NCBI GenBank assembly: GCA_039026375.1
Contig: JBCCML010000010.1
Coordinates: 1 to 64,000 of the forward strand
Direction of reading: 5' to 3'
Length of the DNA stretch: 64,000 bases
From: Thermohalobaculum sp039026375
Lineage (GTDB): Bacteria > Pseudomonadota > Alphaproteobacteria > Rhodobacterales > Rhodobacteraceae
The notes below the pieces were generated by a model, which saw only the letters and a list, made by a program, of their open reading frames with translations, searched no databases and was not told the DNA's origin. This document shows, piece by piece, positions 51,223 through 59,163 of this stretch (position 1 is the stretch's first letter; the number at the start of each line of letters is the position of its first letter). The translations under genes were made by a program, and so were the position numbers.

Positions 51223-51840
51223 TCAGCCCCGCGCCGGAAAATAGCTGTCGGCGGGCAGAAAACGCGCCAGCCCGGCAGCGTCCGCCCAGACCTTTTCATG
51301 GGGGGCATCGCCCACCAGCACCACGGCATCCGAGGGGAGTTGGTAGGGGTCCAGCACCGCTCGGATCGCGTCTCGGCTGGCGGGCCTGTTGGCGCGAAGC
51401 GCCGGCGCCTCCCCGACCCGGTCCAGTGTCAAGCCGGCCCTTGCCAAGGCTGCGGCCACGGCGCCCGGATCTTGGTCTGCCAGCACGATCCGGCGGCAAC
51501 CGTTCAACCCATTCAATTTCGCCGAAACTGGACCCGGCACCGGCGGCGTGCGGCCCAGCCGCAGCCCCAATGCCTGACACGTGTAGAGGAACCCGATGAT
51601 ATCCCGCCCTGTCCCCAGCAGGATCGAGGCGTACTGCGGATAGGCCAGCCCCAGCTCCTGTGCGCGGCGCACGCGGCGGCGCACCACCTCCAGCGGCAGG
51701 CGCGGCATCAACTCTGCCCGGGCTTTCTTCCAGGCAAACTTGCGGAACGAAAAACCGGCGTCCAACGGCGGGCCCTGGTTGTGGCCCATGCCCGCCAGAC
51801 GCTCGCCCGGCAGCGCCGAAATGGGGGACTTTGGGAGCAC
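51223..51840 (-). CDS. uncharacterised protein, downstream of DUF1326 gene
   Basis: 205 aa; no family I can name. After a short N-terminus the motif GMGHNQGPPLD occurs, then a helical basic region (about 35-75) and a C-terminal alpha/beta part (RRIVLADQDPGAVAAALARAGL; DAVVLVGDAPHEKVWADAAGLARFLPAD) that is HAD- or nucleotide-binding-like in feel only. The GTG at 51840 comes directly after the DUF1326 stop; ATG 51789 (MGHNQG) is an alternative. It is the last gene of the DUF2182-DUF1326 operon. Confidence 0.65.
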   Translation of the reverse strand: MLPKSPISALPGERLAGMGHNQGPPLDAGFSFRKFAWKKARAELMPRLPLEVVRRRVRRAQELGLAYPQYASILLGTGRDIIGFLYTCQALGLRLGRTPPVPGPVSAKLNGLNGCRRIVLADQDPGAVAAALARAGLTLDRVGEAPALRANRPASRDAIRAVLDPYQLPSDAVVLVGDAPHEKVWADAAGLARFLPADSYFPARG

Positions 51841-52554
51841 TCAGCCCTTCCAGTCGATATCGACCACCTGGGCCGAGCGTTCCTCGAAATCCCAGTTGCG
51901 GCCAAAGTCGCGCAGCCGCGACTTCAGGCCCTTGGCGATCGTGATGGTCGAGGACATCCAGTACTTGGTGTTGTTGATCGTCACGTGCGAGTCCGGGTCG
52001 ACACCGCCGATGGGCTCGATCGAGGCCAGGATCGCCTTCCCCGCGGTCACGGTGCGCACGTGGCCGTTCACCTCATAGGTCACCGGCACACGTTTCGTGC
52101 CCAGGAAGTTCGCGACCAGCAGGCGCAGCAGCCCGGTGGTGCCGCCCGCTTGGCCGGACAGGATCATCTCAAGCCCTTCGACCTGGCCGTCCGACGCCTT
52201 GTCGTCCACGTACAGCGCCACGGTCCAACCGCCTTCGGCCATGCGCCCGGGGATATCCAGCAGCAGCGCCACGTTGAGGCCGTCCAGCGACAGGCCCTTG
52301 TAGTGGCCGTCGTCGATGCGGAACGCCATCCAGGCTTGGCAATAGCCGTGCGTCGGCCGGGCCACCCCCAGTGACACGTCGCAGGGGCAGAAGACATCGC
52401 ACGAACAGTTCAGCGCCAGTTCGCCCTGGATCGCCCAGCCGTCGTCCTCCACGTCGGCGGGGACCAGGTCGGTGCCGGTCGCCGGCATCTTCGACGAGAT
52501 CCGCGGGGCCAGAAGACGGATGGCCTTCTGCATCGTGCTATCGTGTTTGGCCAT
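51841..52554 (-). CDS. DUF1326 protein
   Basis: 237-aa DUF1326 family protein. The conserved metal-like cluster NCSCDVFCPC supplies C50, C52, C56 and C58; GYCQAWMAFRID and the ILSGQAGG segment follow in the family order. No signal peptide. DUF1326 genes commonly sit beside DUF2182 genes, as here (9 bp apart), and the pair is suspected of handling a metal, probably copper; no biochemical role is established that I know. ATG 52554 follows AGGAACC. Confidence 0.85.
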   Translation of the reverse strand: MAKHDSTMQKAIRLLAPRISSKMPATGTDLVPADVEDDGWAIQGELALNCSCDVFCPCDVSLGVARPTHGYCQAWMAFRIDDGHYKGLSLDGLNVALLLDIPGRMAEGGWTVALYVDDKASDGQVEGLEMILSGQAGGTTGLLRLLVANFLGTKRVPVTYEVNGHVRTVTAGKAILASIEPIGGVDPDSHVTINNTKYWMSSTITIAKGLKSRLRDFGRNWDFEERSAQVVDIDWKG

Positions 52555-52563
52555 GGAAGGTTC

Positions 52564-53493
52564 CTAGAAGAGGTGTCGGCCCAGTGTTACCAGCCCGGCC
52601 AGGATCATTAAACCCCCCGCGATGCGGCCCCAAAGCTCGGCCTTGGGCAGCACTTTTTCGGCCAGAAAGTAGAGCGCGATGACCGCCATCCACAGCACGT
52701 TCATGGCCCCGAAAATGAACATCAGGCCCATCAGCGCCACGCAGCAGCCCAGGCAATAGACGCCGTGGCGGGCGCCGACAGGGAAGGCACCCGACATCCC
52801 CTCGCGCCAATGGCTCATCAGATAGGTCAGCGGATGGCGGCAGTGGCGCAGGCAGAACTCTTTGACGGGCGTGAACTGGTAGGCGCCGGCGGCGATCAAA
52901 AGCAGCCCCGCCGCGTAGGGGCCGGCCACGGTGCCGCCCATGCTGAACCATTCCGAGCCGCGCAGGCCCAGCTGGCCCAGGGCGGCTACCACGGAAAAGC
53001 CCGCCCACAGCACGAAGTAGCCCAGCGCAAACAGCGTGATGCGCAGGCCCAGGCGGGCGCCGCGATCCTCCTTGCTGGCGATACCGGCATAGATCGCCAT
53101 AATCGGCGCCATCGAGGGCAGCATCATCGCGGCCATCATCAGGATCCACATCAGGATGGTGGCGGTGATGGTGCCGGCGGACCAGTCGCCGGGGGTCATC
53201 ATGCCCATATCCATGCCCATATCCATGCCGCCGGACATCTGTCCTGACATGTTGCCTTCCATCTGGCCTGACATGTCGGACCCACTCATGCCTGACCCAT
53301 CCATGGAGCCACTCATCCCTGAGCCGCTCATCGAGCCACTCATCTCTGAGCCGCCCATATCCATCTGCATACCCGCCATGCCCGACATGCTGGCCCAGGT
53401 GCCGATCCACAGCACGCCGGCCACCAGCGAGGTAACCAGGATCGTGACGACGCGCGGATCGTCGGCATAACGGGTGATCAGTCGGGCAATCAT
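52564..53493 (-). CDS. DUF2182 integral membrane protein with methionine-rich loop
   Basis: 309-aa polytopic membrane protein. After the first transmembrane segment (about 15-35) comes a 64-residue stretch (36-99) with 20 methionines arranged as MSGSM, GMSGS, MDMGMDMGM and similar, then the family core MWILMMAAMMLPSMAP and cysteine/histidine motifs FCLRHCRHP and YCLGCCVALM. Met-rich loops of this kind bind Cu(I) in copper proteins. ATG 53493 has GAGAGAAAG upstream; ATG 53535 lacks a site. It leads the DUF2182-DUF1326 operon. Confidence 0.86.
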   Translation of the reverse strand: MIARLITRYADDPRVVTILVTSLVAGVLWIGTWASMSGMAGMQMDMGGSEMSGSMSGSGMSGSMDGSGMSGSDMSGQMEGNMSGQMSGGMDMGMDMGMMTPGDWSAGTITATILMWILMMAAMMLPSMAPIMAIYAGIASKEDRGARLGLRITLFALGYFVLWAGFSVVAALGQLGLRGSEWFSMGGTVAGPYAAGLLLIAAGAYQFTPVKEFCLRHCRHPLTYLMSHWREGMSGAFPVGARHGVYCLGCCVALMGLMFIFGAMNVLWMAVIALYFLAEKVLPKAELWGRIAGGLMILAGLVTLGRHLF

Positions 53494-53614
53494 GGGCTTT
53501 CTCTCGGCAACGCGGCTTGCCATCAAACGCGCCATCTGACACTTGTCAAACCAAAGCGGCGCCCGCCGCCGAAAAGAAGATGCTCAGAACACGATCTCGA
53601 CAAAGGAGTTTGCC

Positions 53615-54607
53615 ATGGCGTTCCGCGCGCTCGTCGTTGACAAGGCCGAGGACGGCACGATCAGCCAGGCCGTCCAGGAGTTGACCGAAGACCAGTTGCC
53701 CGAGGGCGATGTGACGGTGGCGATCGACTATTCGACGCTGAACTACAAGGACGGGCTTTGCATCACAGGCTCTGGCGGGTTGGTGCGCAATTTCCCGCAC
53801 GTGCCGGGGATCGATTTTGCGGGCACGGTCGAGGTATCTGAGAGCGACCGGTTCAAGCCGGGCGACAAGGTGGTGCTGACCGGCTGGCGCGTGGGCGAGG
53901 TCTGGTGGGGAGGGTATGCCCAGAAGGCGCGGGTAAAAGCTGACTGGCTGGTCGGATTGCCGGACGGGCTGGATGCGCGCCAGGCGATGGCCGTGGGCAC
54001 GGCAGGTTTCACGTCGATGCTGGCGGTCATGGCGCTGGAGCGCCAGGGACTGACGCCGGGGCAGGGCCCGGTGTTGGTGACGGGGGCTGCCGGCGGCGTG
54101 GGCTCGGTCGCTGTCGCGATCCTGGCCAAGCTGGGCTACGAGGTTGCGGCCGTGACCGGCCGGCCGGAGCAGGGCGATTACCTTAAGGATCTGGGGGCCA
54201 CGACGATCGTGCCGCGGGCCGATCTGGCCGAGGCGCCGACGCGGCCCCTGGACCGCGAGACCTGGGCGGGCTGTGTCGATGCGGTGGGCGGCGACATGCT
54301 GGCCCGCGTGCTGACCCAGATGAAGTACGGCGCCTCGATCGCCGCGGTTGGCCTGGCCGGGGGCGCGAAGCTGCCGGCGACAGTGGTGCCCTTCCTGTTG
54401 CGGGGGGTGAACCTTCTGGGCATCGACTCGGTGATGCAGCCCTTGGAGAACCGCGAGGTGGCCTGGGCACGCATCGCCAGCGATCTGCCGTTGGATAAGC
54501 TGGAGGGCATGATCTCGACCGCAACTCTGGGCGATCTGCCAGGGCTGGGTCCGGACATTCTGAAGGGCAAGGTCAAGGGCCGGATGGTCGTCGACGTCAA
54601 CGCCTGA
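53615..54607 (+). CDS. acuI: acrylyl-CoA reductase (NADPH), AcuI-like MDR enzyme
   Basis: 330-aa MDR reductase of the YhdH/AcuI group. TLNYKDGLCITG, HVPGIDFAGTV, GWRVGEVWWGGYAQ, AVGTAGFTSMLAV and GAAGGVGSVAVAIL follow AcuI closely. AcuI reduces the toxic acrylyl-CoA formed from DMSP or 3-hydroxypropionate to propionyl-CoA. No DMSP demethylase or lyase gene is in the window. ATG 53615 follows AAAGGAGTTTGCC. A stem-loop repeat begins at its stop codon, and an aminotransferase-like gene follows. Confidence 0.85.
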   Translation: MAFRALVVDKAEDGTISQAVQELTEDQLPEGDVTVAIDYSTLNYKDGLCITGSGGLVRNFPHVPGIDFAGTVEVSESDRFKPGDKVVLTGWRVGEVWWGGYAQKARVKADWLVGLPDGLDARQAMAVGTAGFTSMLAVMALERQGLTPGQGPVLVTGAAGGVGSVAVAILAKLGYEVAAVTGRPEQGDYLKDLGATTIVPRADLAEAPTRPLDRETWAGCVDAVGGDMLARVLTQMKYGASIAAVGLAGGAKLPATVVPFLLRGVNLLGIDSVMQPLENREVAWARIASDLPLDKLEGMISTATLGDLPGLGPDILKGKVKGRMVVDVNA

Positions 54608-54683
54608 CGGGCCGCGTGCTCCCCGGCAACCACCGCGCGGGCGTGGGCAGGCGCGCCCACCCACCCACCCGTGCGCGGCCCGT
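54607..54683 (+). repeat. CCCACCC stem-loop repeat, copy 4
   Basis: Arms 54607-54619 (ACGGGCCGCGTGC) and 54671-54683 (GTGCGCGGCCCGT) pair completely if two G-U wobbles are allowed on the plus-strand RNA; on the other strand these would be mismatches. TCCCC follows the left arm and CCCACCCACCCACCC (54656-54670) directly precedes the right arm. An inner GCGC/GCGC stem is possible. Confidence 0.82.
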
Positions 54684-54711
54684 GGCACGCATCGAACGAA
54701 AGGGACAGGCC

Positions 54712-55908
54712 ATGGCGGCGCTGGATACCGATTGGGTGCGGGCACAGTTCCCCGCCTTCGCCCACCCCGACACCAAGGATTGGGCATTCTTTGAGAACGC
54801 CGGCGGCTCGTACCCCTGCCAGCAGGTGGTCGACCGGATGCACGACCTCTACACCCGCTCGAAGGTGCAGCCCTACTGGGCGTTTCCCGCCTCGAACCGT
54901 GCGGGCGCTGCCATGGACGAGAGCCGCGCTGCCCTGGCCGCGGTGATGGGCGTGCAGACGGACGAGATCCATTTTGGCCCGTCGACCACGCAAAACGCCT
55001 ATGTCCTGGCCCAGGCGATCCGCCAAGCCTATGGCAACGGCGAGATCGTGGTGACAGATCAGGATCACGAGGCAAATTCGGGCTATTGGCGGCGGCTTGA
55101 AGGTGACGGCTTTGTCATCCGCGAATGGCGCCTGGACCCCGATACCGGCCATCTGGACCCGGCTGATCTGGATGCGCTGTTGTCCGACCAGACGCGGGTG
55201 GTTGCCTTTCCCCATGCCTCGAACATCGTGGCCGAGATCAATTCGGTGGCCGAGATTTGCGCCAAGGTGCGCGCGGCGGGCGCGATATCGGTCGTGGACG
55301 GCGTCAGCTATGCGCCGCATGGTATCCCGGACGTCGGGGCGCTGGGCGCCGATGTCTACATGTTCTCGGCCTACAAGACACACGGGCCCCACCAGGGCGT
55401 GATGACCGTGCGCCGGGGGGCGGCCGAGCGCATGGCGCCGCAGGGCCACGGCTTTAACCGCGCCGATCCCAAGTCCTGGTTCACCCCGGCGGGTCCCGAT
55501 CACGCACAGCAGGGCGCGTTGGCGGGGATGGTCGACTATGCCAATGCCCTGTCGGCCCATCATGGCGCCCAGCCCGCGCATGACCTGATGCGCCAGGCGG
55601 AGATCGACCTGATGCGGCCCCTGATGGACTGGCTGGACGGGCGCAACGATGTGCGCCTGTTGGGCCCGTCCGACCCCGAGCGACGGGCGCCGACGATCAG
55701 CTTGGTCCATCGCCGTCCCGGTGAAGCGCTGGCGGAGGATCTGGCCCAGCACAAGATCGCCGCGGGGGGCGGGTGCTTTTATTCGAACCGCTGTGTGGCG
55801 CGCCAGGGCGTCGACGAGGCGCACGGCGTGCTGCGCGTGTCGTTCCTGCACTATAATAGCCCGGCCGAAATCCAGCGCCTGATCGCCGCGTTGGACGCGA
55901 CGCTCTGA
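54712..55908 (+). CDS. class-V aminotransferase / cysteine-desulfurase-like PLP enzyme
   Basis: 398-aa fold-type I PLP enzyme. FFENAGGSYPCQQVVDRM near the start, FGPSTTQNAYVLAQAI, DGVSYAPHGIPDVGALGADVYMFSAYKTHGPHQG with the Schiff-base lysine in SAYKTHG, and FLHYNSPAEIQRL are typical of the 'cysteine desulfurase-like' subfamily. The true substrate of that subfamily is unclear. ATG 54712 follows AAGGGACAGGCC. It lies downstream of acuI and 7 bp upstream of rsmD. Confidence 0.86.
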   Translation: MAALDTDWVRAQFPAFAHPDTKDWAFFENAGGSYPCQQVVDRMHDLYTRSKVQPYWAFPASNRAGAAMDESRAALAAVMGVQTDEIHFGPSTTQNAYVLAQAIRQAYGNGEIVVTDQDHEANSGYWRRLEGDGFVIREWRLDPDTGHLDPADLDALLSDQTRVVAFPHASNIVAEINSVAEICAKVRAAGAISVVDGVSYAPHGIPDVGALGADVYMFSAYKTHGPHQGVMTVRRGAAERMAPQGHGFNRADPKSWFTPAGPDHAQQGALAGMVDYANALSAHHGAQPAHDLMRQAEIDLMRPLMDWLDGRNDVRLLGPSDPERRAPTISLVHRRPGEALAEDLAQHKIAAGGGCFYSNRCVARQGVDEAHGVLRVSFLHYNSPAEIQRLIAALDATL

Positions 55909-55915
55909 GCGTTTG

Positions 55916-56518
55916 ATGCGGATCGTCGGCGGACGCTTCAAGGGGACGCGGCTGGCCGCACCCGGGGCCGCGGGCGGGGGCGCCGGTCATTTGCGCCCGA
56001 CCTCTGACCGGGTGCGCGAGGCGCTGTTCAACCTGCTGAGCCATGGGGACTATCCGCCCATCGATGGGGCGCGGGTCCTGGACCTGTTCGCGGGGACGGG
56101 TGCGCTGGGGCTGGAGGCGCTGTCCCGGGGGGCGACGCGGGCGGTTTTCATCGACGAGGGCGCCCCGGCGCGCGGCCTGATCCGCCGCAATATCGAGACG
56201 CTGGGCGTCATCGGCCAGACCAAACTGTGGCGGCGCAACGCGACCCGGCTGGGCCCGTGCCGGGGGGAGCCCTATACGCTGGTCTTCGTCGATCCACCCT
56301 ATGGCCAGGGCCTGGGGGAGCGGGCGTTGATCTCGGCGCAAGTTGGGGGCTGGCTGGCGCCCGGGGCGGTGATCATCCTGGAGGAGACGGCGGTGGTCAC
56401 ACCGGACCTGCCGCCCGTCTTTGTCCCGGCCGATACGCGGACCTATGGCGATACCGCGATCCTGATTTATCGGATGGCACCGGATACTGGGCTTGGCGCC
56501 GGCGCGGAAGGCGGCTAA
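55916..56518 (+). CDS. rsmD: 16S rRNA (guanine966-N2)-methyltransferase RsmD
   Basis: 200-aa RNA methyltransferase. MRIVGGRFKGTRLAAP, LRPTSDRVREALFNLL, VLDLFAGTGALGLEAL (motif I) and FVDPPYG (motif IV, DPPY) are the RsmD signature set in order. It methylates G966 of 16S rRNA in the 30S subunit. ATG 55916 is used (a TTG lies directly before it); the start is 7 bp after the aminotransferase stop, so it is probably the second gene of that transcript. Confidence 0.92.
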   Translation: MRIVGGRFKGTRLAAPGAAGGGAGHLRPTSDRVREALFNLLSHGDYPPIDGARVLDLFAGTGALGLEALSRGATRAVFIDEGAPARGLIRRNIETLGVIGQTKLWRRNATRLGPCRGEPYTLVFVDPPYGQGLGERALISAQVGGWLAPGAVIILEETAVVTPDLPPVFVPADTRTYGDTAILIYRMAPDTGLGAGAEGG

Positions 56519-56591
56519 CGGGGGCGGCACTGTGGGTGTCAATACGGGCGAGGGTCGGGCGACCCTGCCAACCATCAGGGGAGGAGGCAGC

Positions 56592-57404
56592 ATGCAGATC
56601 GGCGCGGAGACGCCAGCCCTGGTGACAGGTGCGGCCAGCGGCCTGGGCGAGGCGACGGCGCGGGCCCTTGCGGCAAATGGCGCCAAGGTCGCCATCCTGG
56701 ACCGGCATGCGGCGCGCGGCCAGGCGGTGGCCCAGGAGATCGGCGGCATCTTTCAGGAGACGGATGTCACCTCGGACGCCAGCGTCGAGGCCGCGATCGC
56801 GGCGGCCACCGAGGCGCACGGCGCGCCCCGGATCTGCGTGAACTGTGCCGGCGTGGGCCCGGCGCAGAAGACCATCGGCCGAGACGGCCCCATGGACATG
56901 GCGCACTACGAACAGGTGATCGCGATCAATCTGGTCGGCACGATGCGGGTGATGTCGCGGGCCGCCTGGGCGATGAGCCAGGCCGAGCCCCTGGACGCAG
57001 ATGGCGCCAAGGGCGTGATCGTGAATACCGCCTCGGTTGCTGCGTTTGACGGGCAGATCGGCCAGGCGGCCTATGCGTCGTCCAAAGGCGGCGTAGCCGG
57101 GCTGACCCTGCCGGCCGCCCGCGATCTGGCGCGCAGCGGCATCCGGGTGATGACCATCGCGCCCGGCATCTTCGGCACGCCCATGCTGAAGGGCCTGCCC
57201 CAAGAGGTGCAGGACAGCCTGGCGGTCCAGGTGCCGTTCCCCTCGCGCCTGGGCGGACCGGAAGAATTCGCAGCCCTTGTCTGTTTCATCGCCGAGACGG
57301 GCTATTTGAACGGCGAGGTGATCCGCCTGGACGGTGCCATCCGCATGGGACCGAAACAGCGGGGGCCGCGAACGACCGGCTCAAACCCCGAAGCCTCTAT
57401 ATGA
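56592..57404 (+). CDS. SDR-family 3-hydroxyacyl-CoA dehydrogenase (HSD17B10-like)
   Basis: 270-aa SDR with TGAASGLG (12-19), NCAGVGPA in place of NNAG, and YASSKGG as the YxxxK motif. The pattern EPLDADGAKGVIVNTASVAAFDGQIGQ and FPSRLGGPEEFA is that of type-II 3-hydroxyacyl-CoA dehydrogenase, which acts on branched short-chain 3-hydroxyacyl-CoAs. ATG 56592 follows GGGGAGGAGGCAG. The C-terminal 20 residues extend past the usual family end. The peroxiredoxin gene begins 29 bp later. Confidence 0.88.
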   Translation: MQIGAETPALVTGAASGLGEATARALAANGAKVAILDRHAARGQAVAQEIGGIFQETDVTSDASVEAAIAAATEAHGAPRICVNCAGVGPAQKTIGRDGPMDMAHYEQVIAINLVGTMRVMSRAAWAMSQAEPLDADGAKGVIVNTASVAAFDGQIGQAAYASSKGGVAGLTLPAARDLARSGIRVMTIAPGIFGTPMLKGLPQEVQDSLAVQVPFPSRLGGPEEFAALVCFIAETGYLNGEVIRLDGAIRMGPKQRGPRTTGSNPEASI

Positions 57405-57433
57405 CGGCCTCAACACGACAGAAGGAGACGACC

Positions 57434-57922
57434 ATGGCCATTTCCGCAGGCGACGCGATGCCCGCTGCCACCTTATTCGAGATGACGGCGGACGGGCCGG
57501 GCCAGGTGGCCAGCGCCGATGTCTTCGCCGGCAAGACGGTGGCGCTGTTCGGCGTGCCGGGGGCTTTCACGCCCACCTGCCACCTGAAGCACATGCCCAG
57601 CTTTGTCGAAAACGCCGCGGCGCTGAAGGCCAAGGGCGTGGACGAGATTGTCTGCGTGGCCGTGAACGACCCCTTCGTGATGAAAGCCTGGGGCGAGGCC
57701 ACCGGCGCGACCGAGGCAGGGATCCGCTGCATGGGCGATTCCAGCGCCGAGATGGTCAAGGGCCTGGGCATTGACTTCGACGCCTCGGCCGCTGGGCTGG
57801 GCGTGCGCGGCATGCGGTTCTCGGCCGTGGTCAAGGACGGCACCGTGACGGCGATGAACGTCGAGGACGGACCCGGGCAGATGACCTCGACCTCGGCCGA
57901 GGCGATGCTGGAACAGCTCTGA
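57434..57922 (+). CDS. Prx5-type peroxiredoxin
   Basis: 162-aa peroxiredoxin of the Prx5/AhpE-like group. The peroxidatic cysteine C49 is in PGAFTPTCHLKHMP, followed by VNDPFVMKAWG and GMRFSAVVKDG. It reduces H2O2 and organic peroxides in the cytoplasm, probably with glutathione or glutaredoxin. ATG 57434 has GAAGGAGACGACC upstream; the in-frame ATG at 57401 lies inside the SDR end and has no site. Confidence 0.92.
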   Translation: MAISAGDAMPAATLFEMTADGPGQVASADVFAGKTVALFGVPGAFTPTCHLKHMPSFVENAAALKAKGVDEIVCVAVNDPFVMKAWGEATGATEAGIRCMGDSSAEMVKGLGIDFDASAAGLGVRGMRFSAVVKDGTVTAMNVEDGPGQMTSTSAEAMLEQL

Positions 57923-57944
57923 TCCGGGCGTGCCGGGGGACCCC

Positions 57945-58394
57945 ATGCGCCGATTGGCGGGCCTGATCGTTGTCCTGCTGCTAGGGGCTGGCCCCGCCTT
58001 CGCCGATTATTGCGGTGAGCGCGAGGCCAGCACGATCTTCTCCTGCGCTATCGAGGGGTCCTCGCGGTCGGTCCACGTCTGCCGGCACGAAGGCGACGGC
58101 ATCCAGTACGTCTATGGGCGGCCGGGTGCCGAGCCTGAACTGGTGCTGAACCGACGCCCGCAAGAGCTGATCTATACGCCCTGGAATGGGGTTGGTCGGG
58201 CGATCTGGGCGTCGCTGGGCATCCCGAACGGTGAGTACCTCTACGAGGTGTCGTTCAGCTACGACAAGTTCGACCAGGTCGAAAGCGGCACGCTGTTGGT
58301 ATTTCGGCGCACTGACATCGTCGCCACGCTGACCTGCCGGCCGGGCACACTGGTCCACGACCTGTCCGACCGCACGGACCTGTTCCCAAACTGA
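57945..58394 (+). CDS. small exported protein of unknown function
   Basis: 149 aa with a clear Sec signal (residues about 1-20, ending GPAFA). The mature part has four cysteines (YCGERE, FSCAIEG, HVCRHEG, LTCRPG) and beta-type sequence (DGIQYVYGRPG, YLYEVSFSYDKFD); not a family I can name. ATG 57945 follows CGGGGGACCCC, 22 bp after the peroxiredoxin stop. Probably periplasmic. Confidence 0.72.
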   Translation: MRRLAGLIVVLLLGAGPAFADYCGEREASTIFSCAIEGSSRSVHVCRHEGDGIQYVYGRPGAEPELVLNRRPQELIYTPWNGVGRAIWASLGIPNGEYLYEVSFSYDKFDQVESGTLLVFRRTDIVATLTCRPGTLVHDLSDRTDLFPN

Positions 58395-58479
58395 ATGGAT
58401 CGCGGTGGGCAAGGTTCCACAGCGGAGGTCTAAACCGCCCCAAATTGACCTAGCGCTCGCGGCCACATAGCCTTCGGCC

Positions 58480-59034
58480 ATGCAGATCACGGACCGCACC
58501 GCGAACACCCTCACCCTGACCGATACGCAGGCGGACAAAGCGCTGGCGATCAAAGCCTTGGGCTTGCTGCTGTCTGGGTTCGCGCTGGTCATGGCTTGGC
58601 AGGGCGATTGGGGCCTGGTCGCGCCGCTGCTGATGCTGTCCGTCGGGGCGCAGATCTATCTGTACTTGACGCGGTTGCGGTCGGTTCTGCAATTCGACCG
58701 GGCGGCCGACAAGATCACGCTGGAGCTGGTCAAGCGGGGCAAGACCGAGCAATGGGAATGGCGTTTTTCAGACTTGAAGACCGCGGTGCTGAGCACGCGC
58801 GGCAAGCATGGCACCGATAGTGGCCGGCAGCGCCCGGTCATGGTGCTGAAGGACGGCACGGAAGTGCCGATGCGCCCCTACCATTCGGCGGGCACGCAAA
58901 GCTGGCACGCCGTGGCGGCGGTGAAGCTGTTTCTGGGTCAGAGCATAGCGGATGAGGCACCGACCGGATGGCTGCCACCCGAGGAGTTCGACGAGTATTT
59001 CGCCGACGAGATGGCGCGGTTGTATAAGTCTTAG
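58480..59034 (+). CDS. membrane protein of unknown function
   Basis: 184 aa with two close transmembrane helices (about 24-42 and 45-64: ALGLLLSGFALVMAW and LVAPLLMLSVGAQIYLYL), then a PH-like beta-rich cytoplasmic part (VLQFDRAADKITLELVKRG, EWRFSDLKTAVLS, RPVMVLKDGTEVPMRPYHSAG) reminiscent of bacterial PH-domain membrane proteins. Single gene with an 85-bp upstream gap and 129 bp downstream, where I see nothing else. Confidence 0.72.
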   Translation: MQITDRTANTLTLTDTQADKALAIKALGLLLSGFALVMAWQGDWGLVAPLLMLSVGAQIYLYLTRLRSVLQFDRAADKITLELVKRGKTEQWEWRFSDLKTAVLSTRGKHGTDSGRQRPVMVLKDGTEVPMRPYHSAGTQSWHAVAAVKLFLGQSIADEAPTGWLPPEEFDEYFADEMARLYKS

Positions 59035-59163
59035 GCTGCCGGTCGGCAGGCGTCCGTCGGTAGCGGCATAGACTGCTGGTCCAGGCGAACGCATGGGGCG
59101 CACCTCGCGAAGACTGATGCCATCTTCCCTGAACTGTCGAAAGGCGCCAACGCGAACCCGGCA

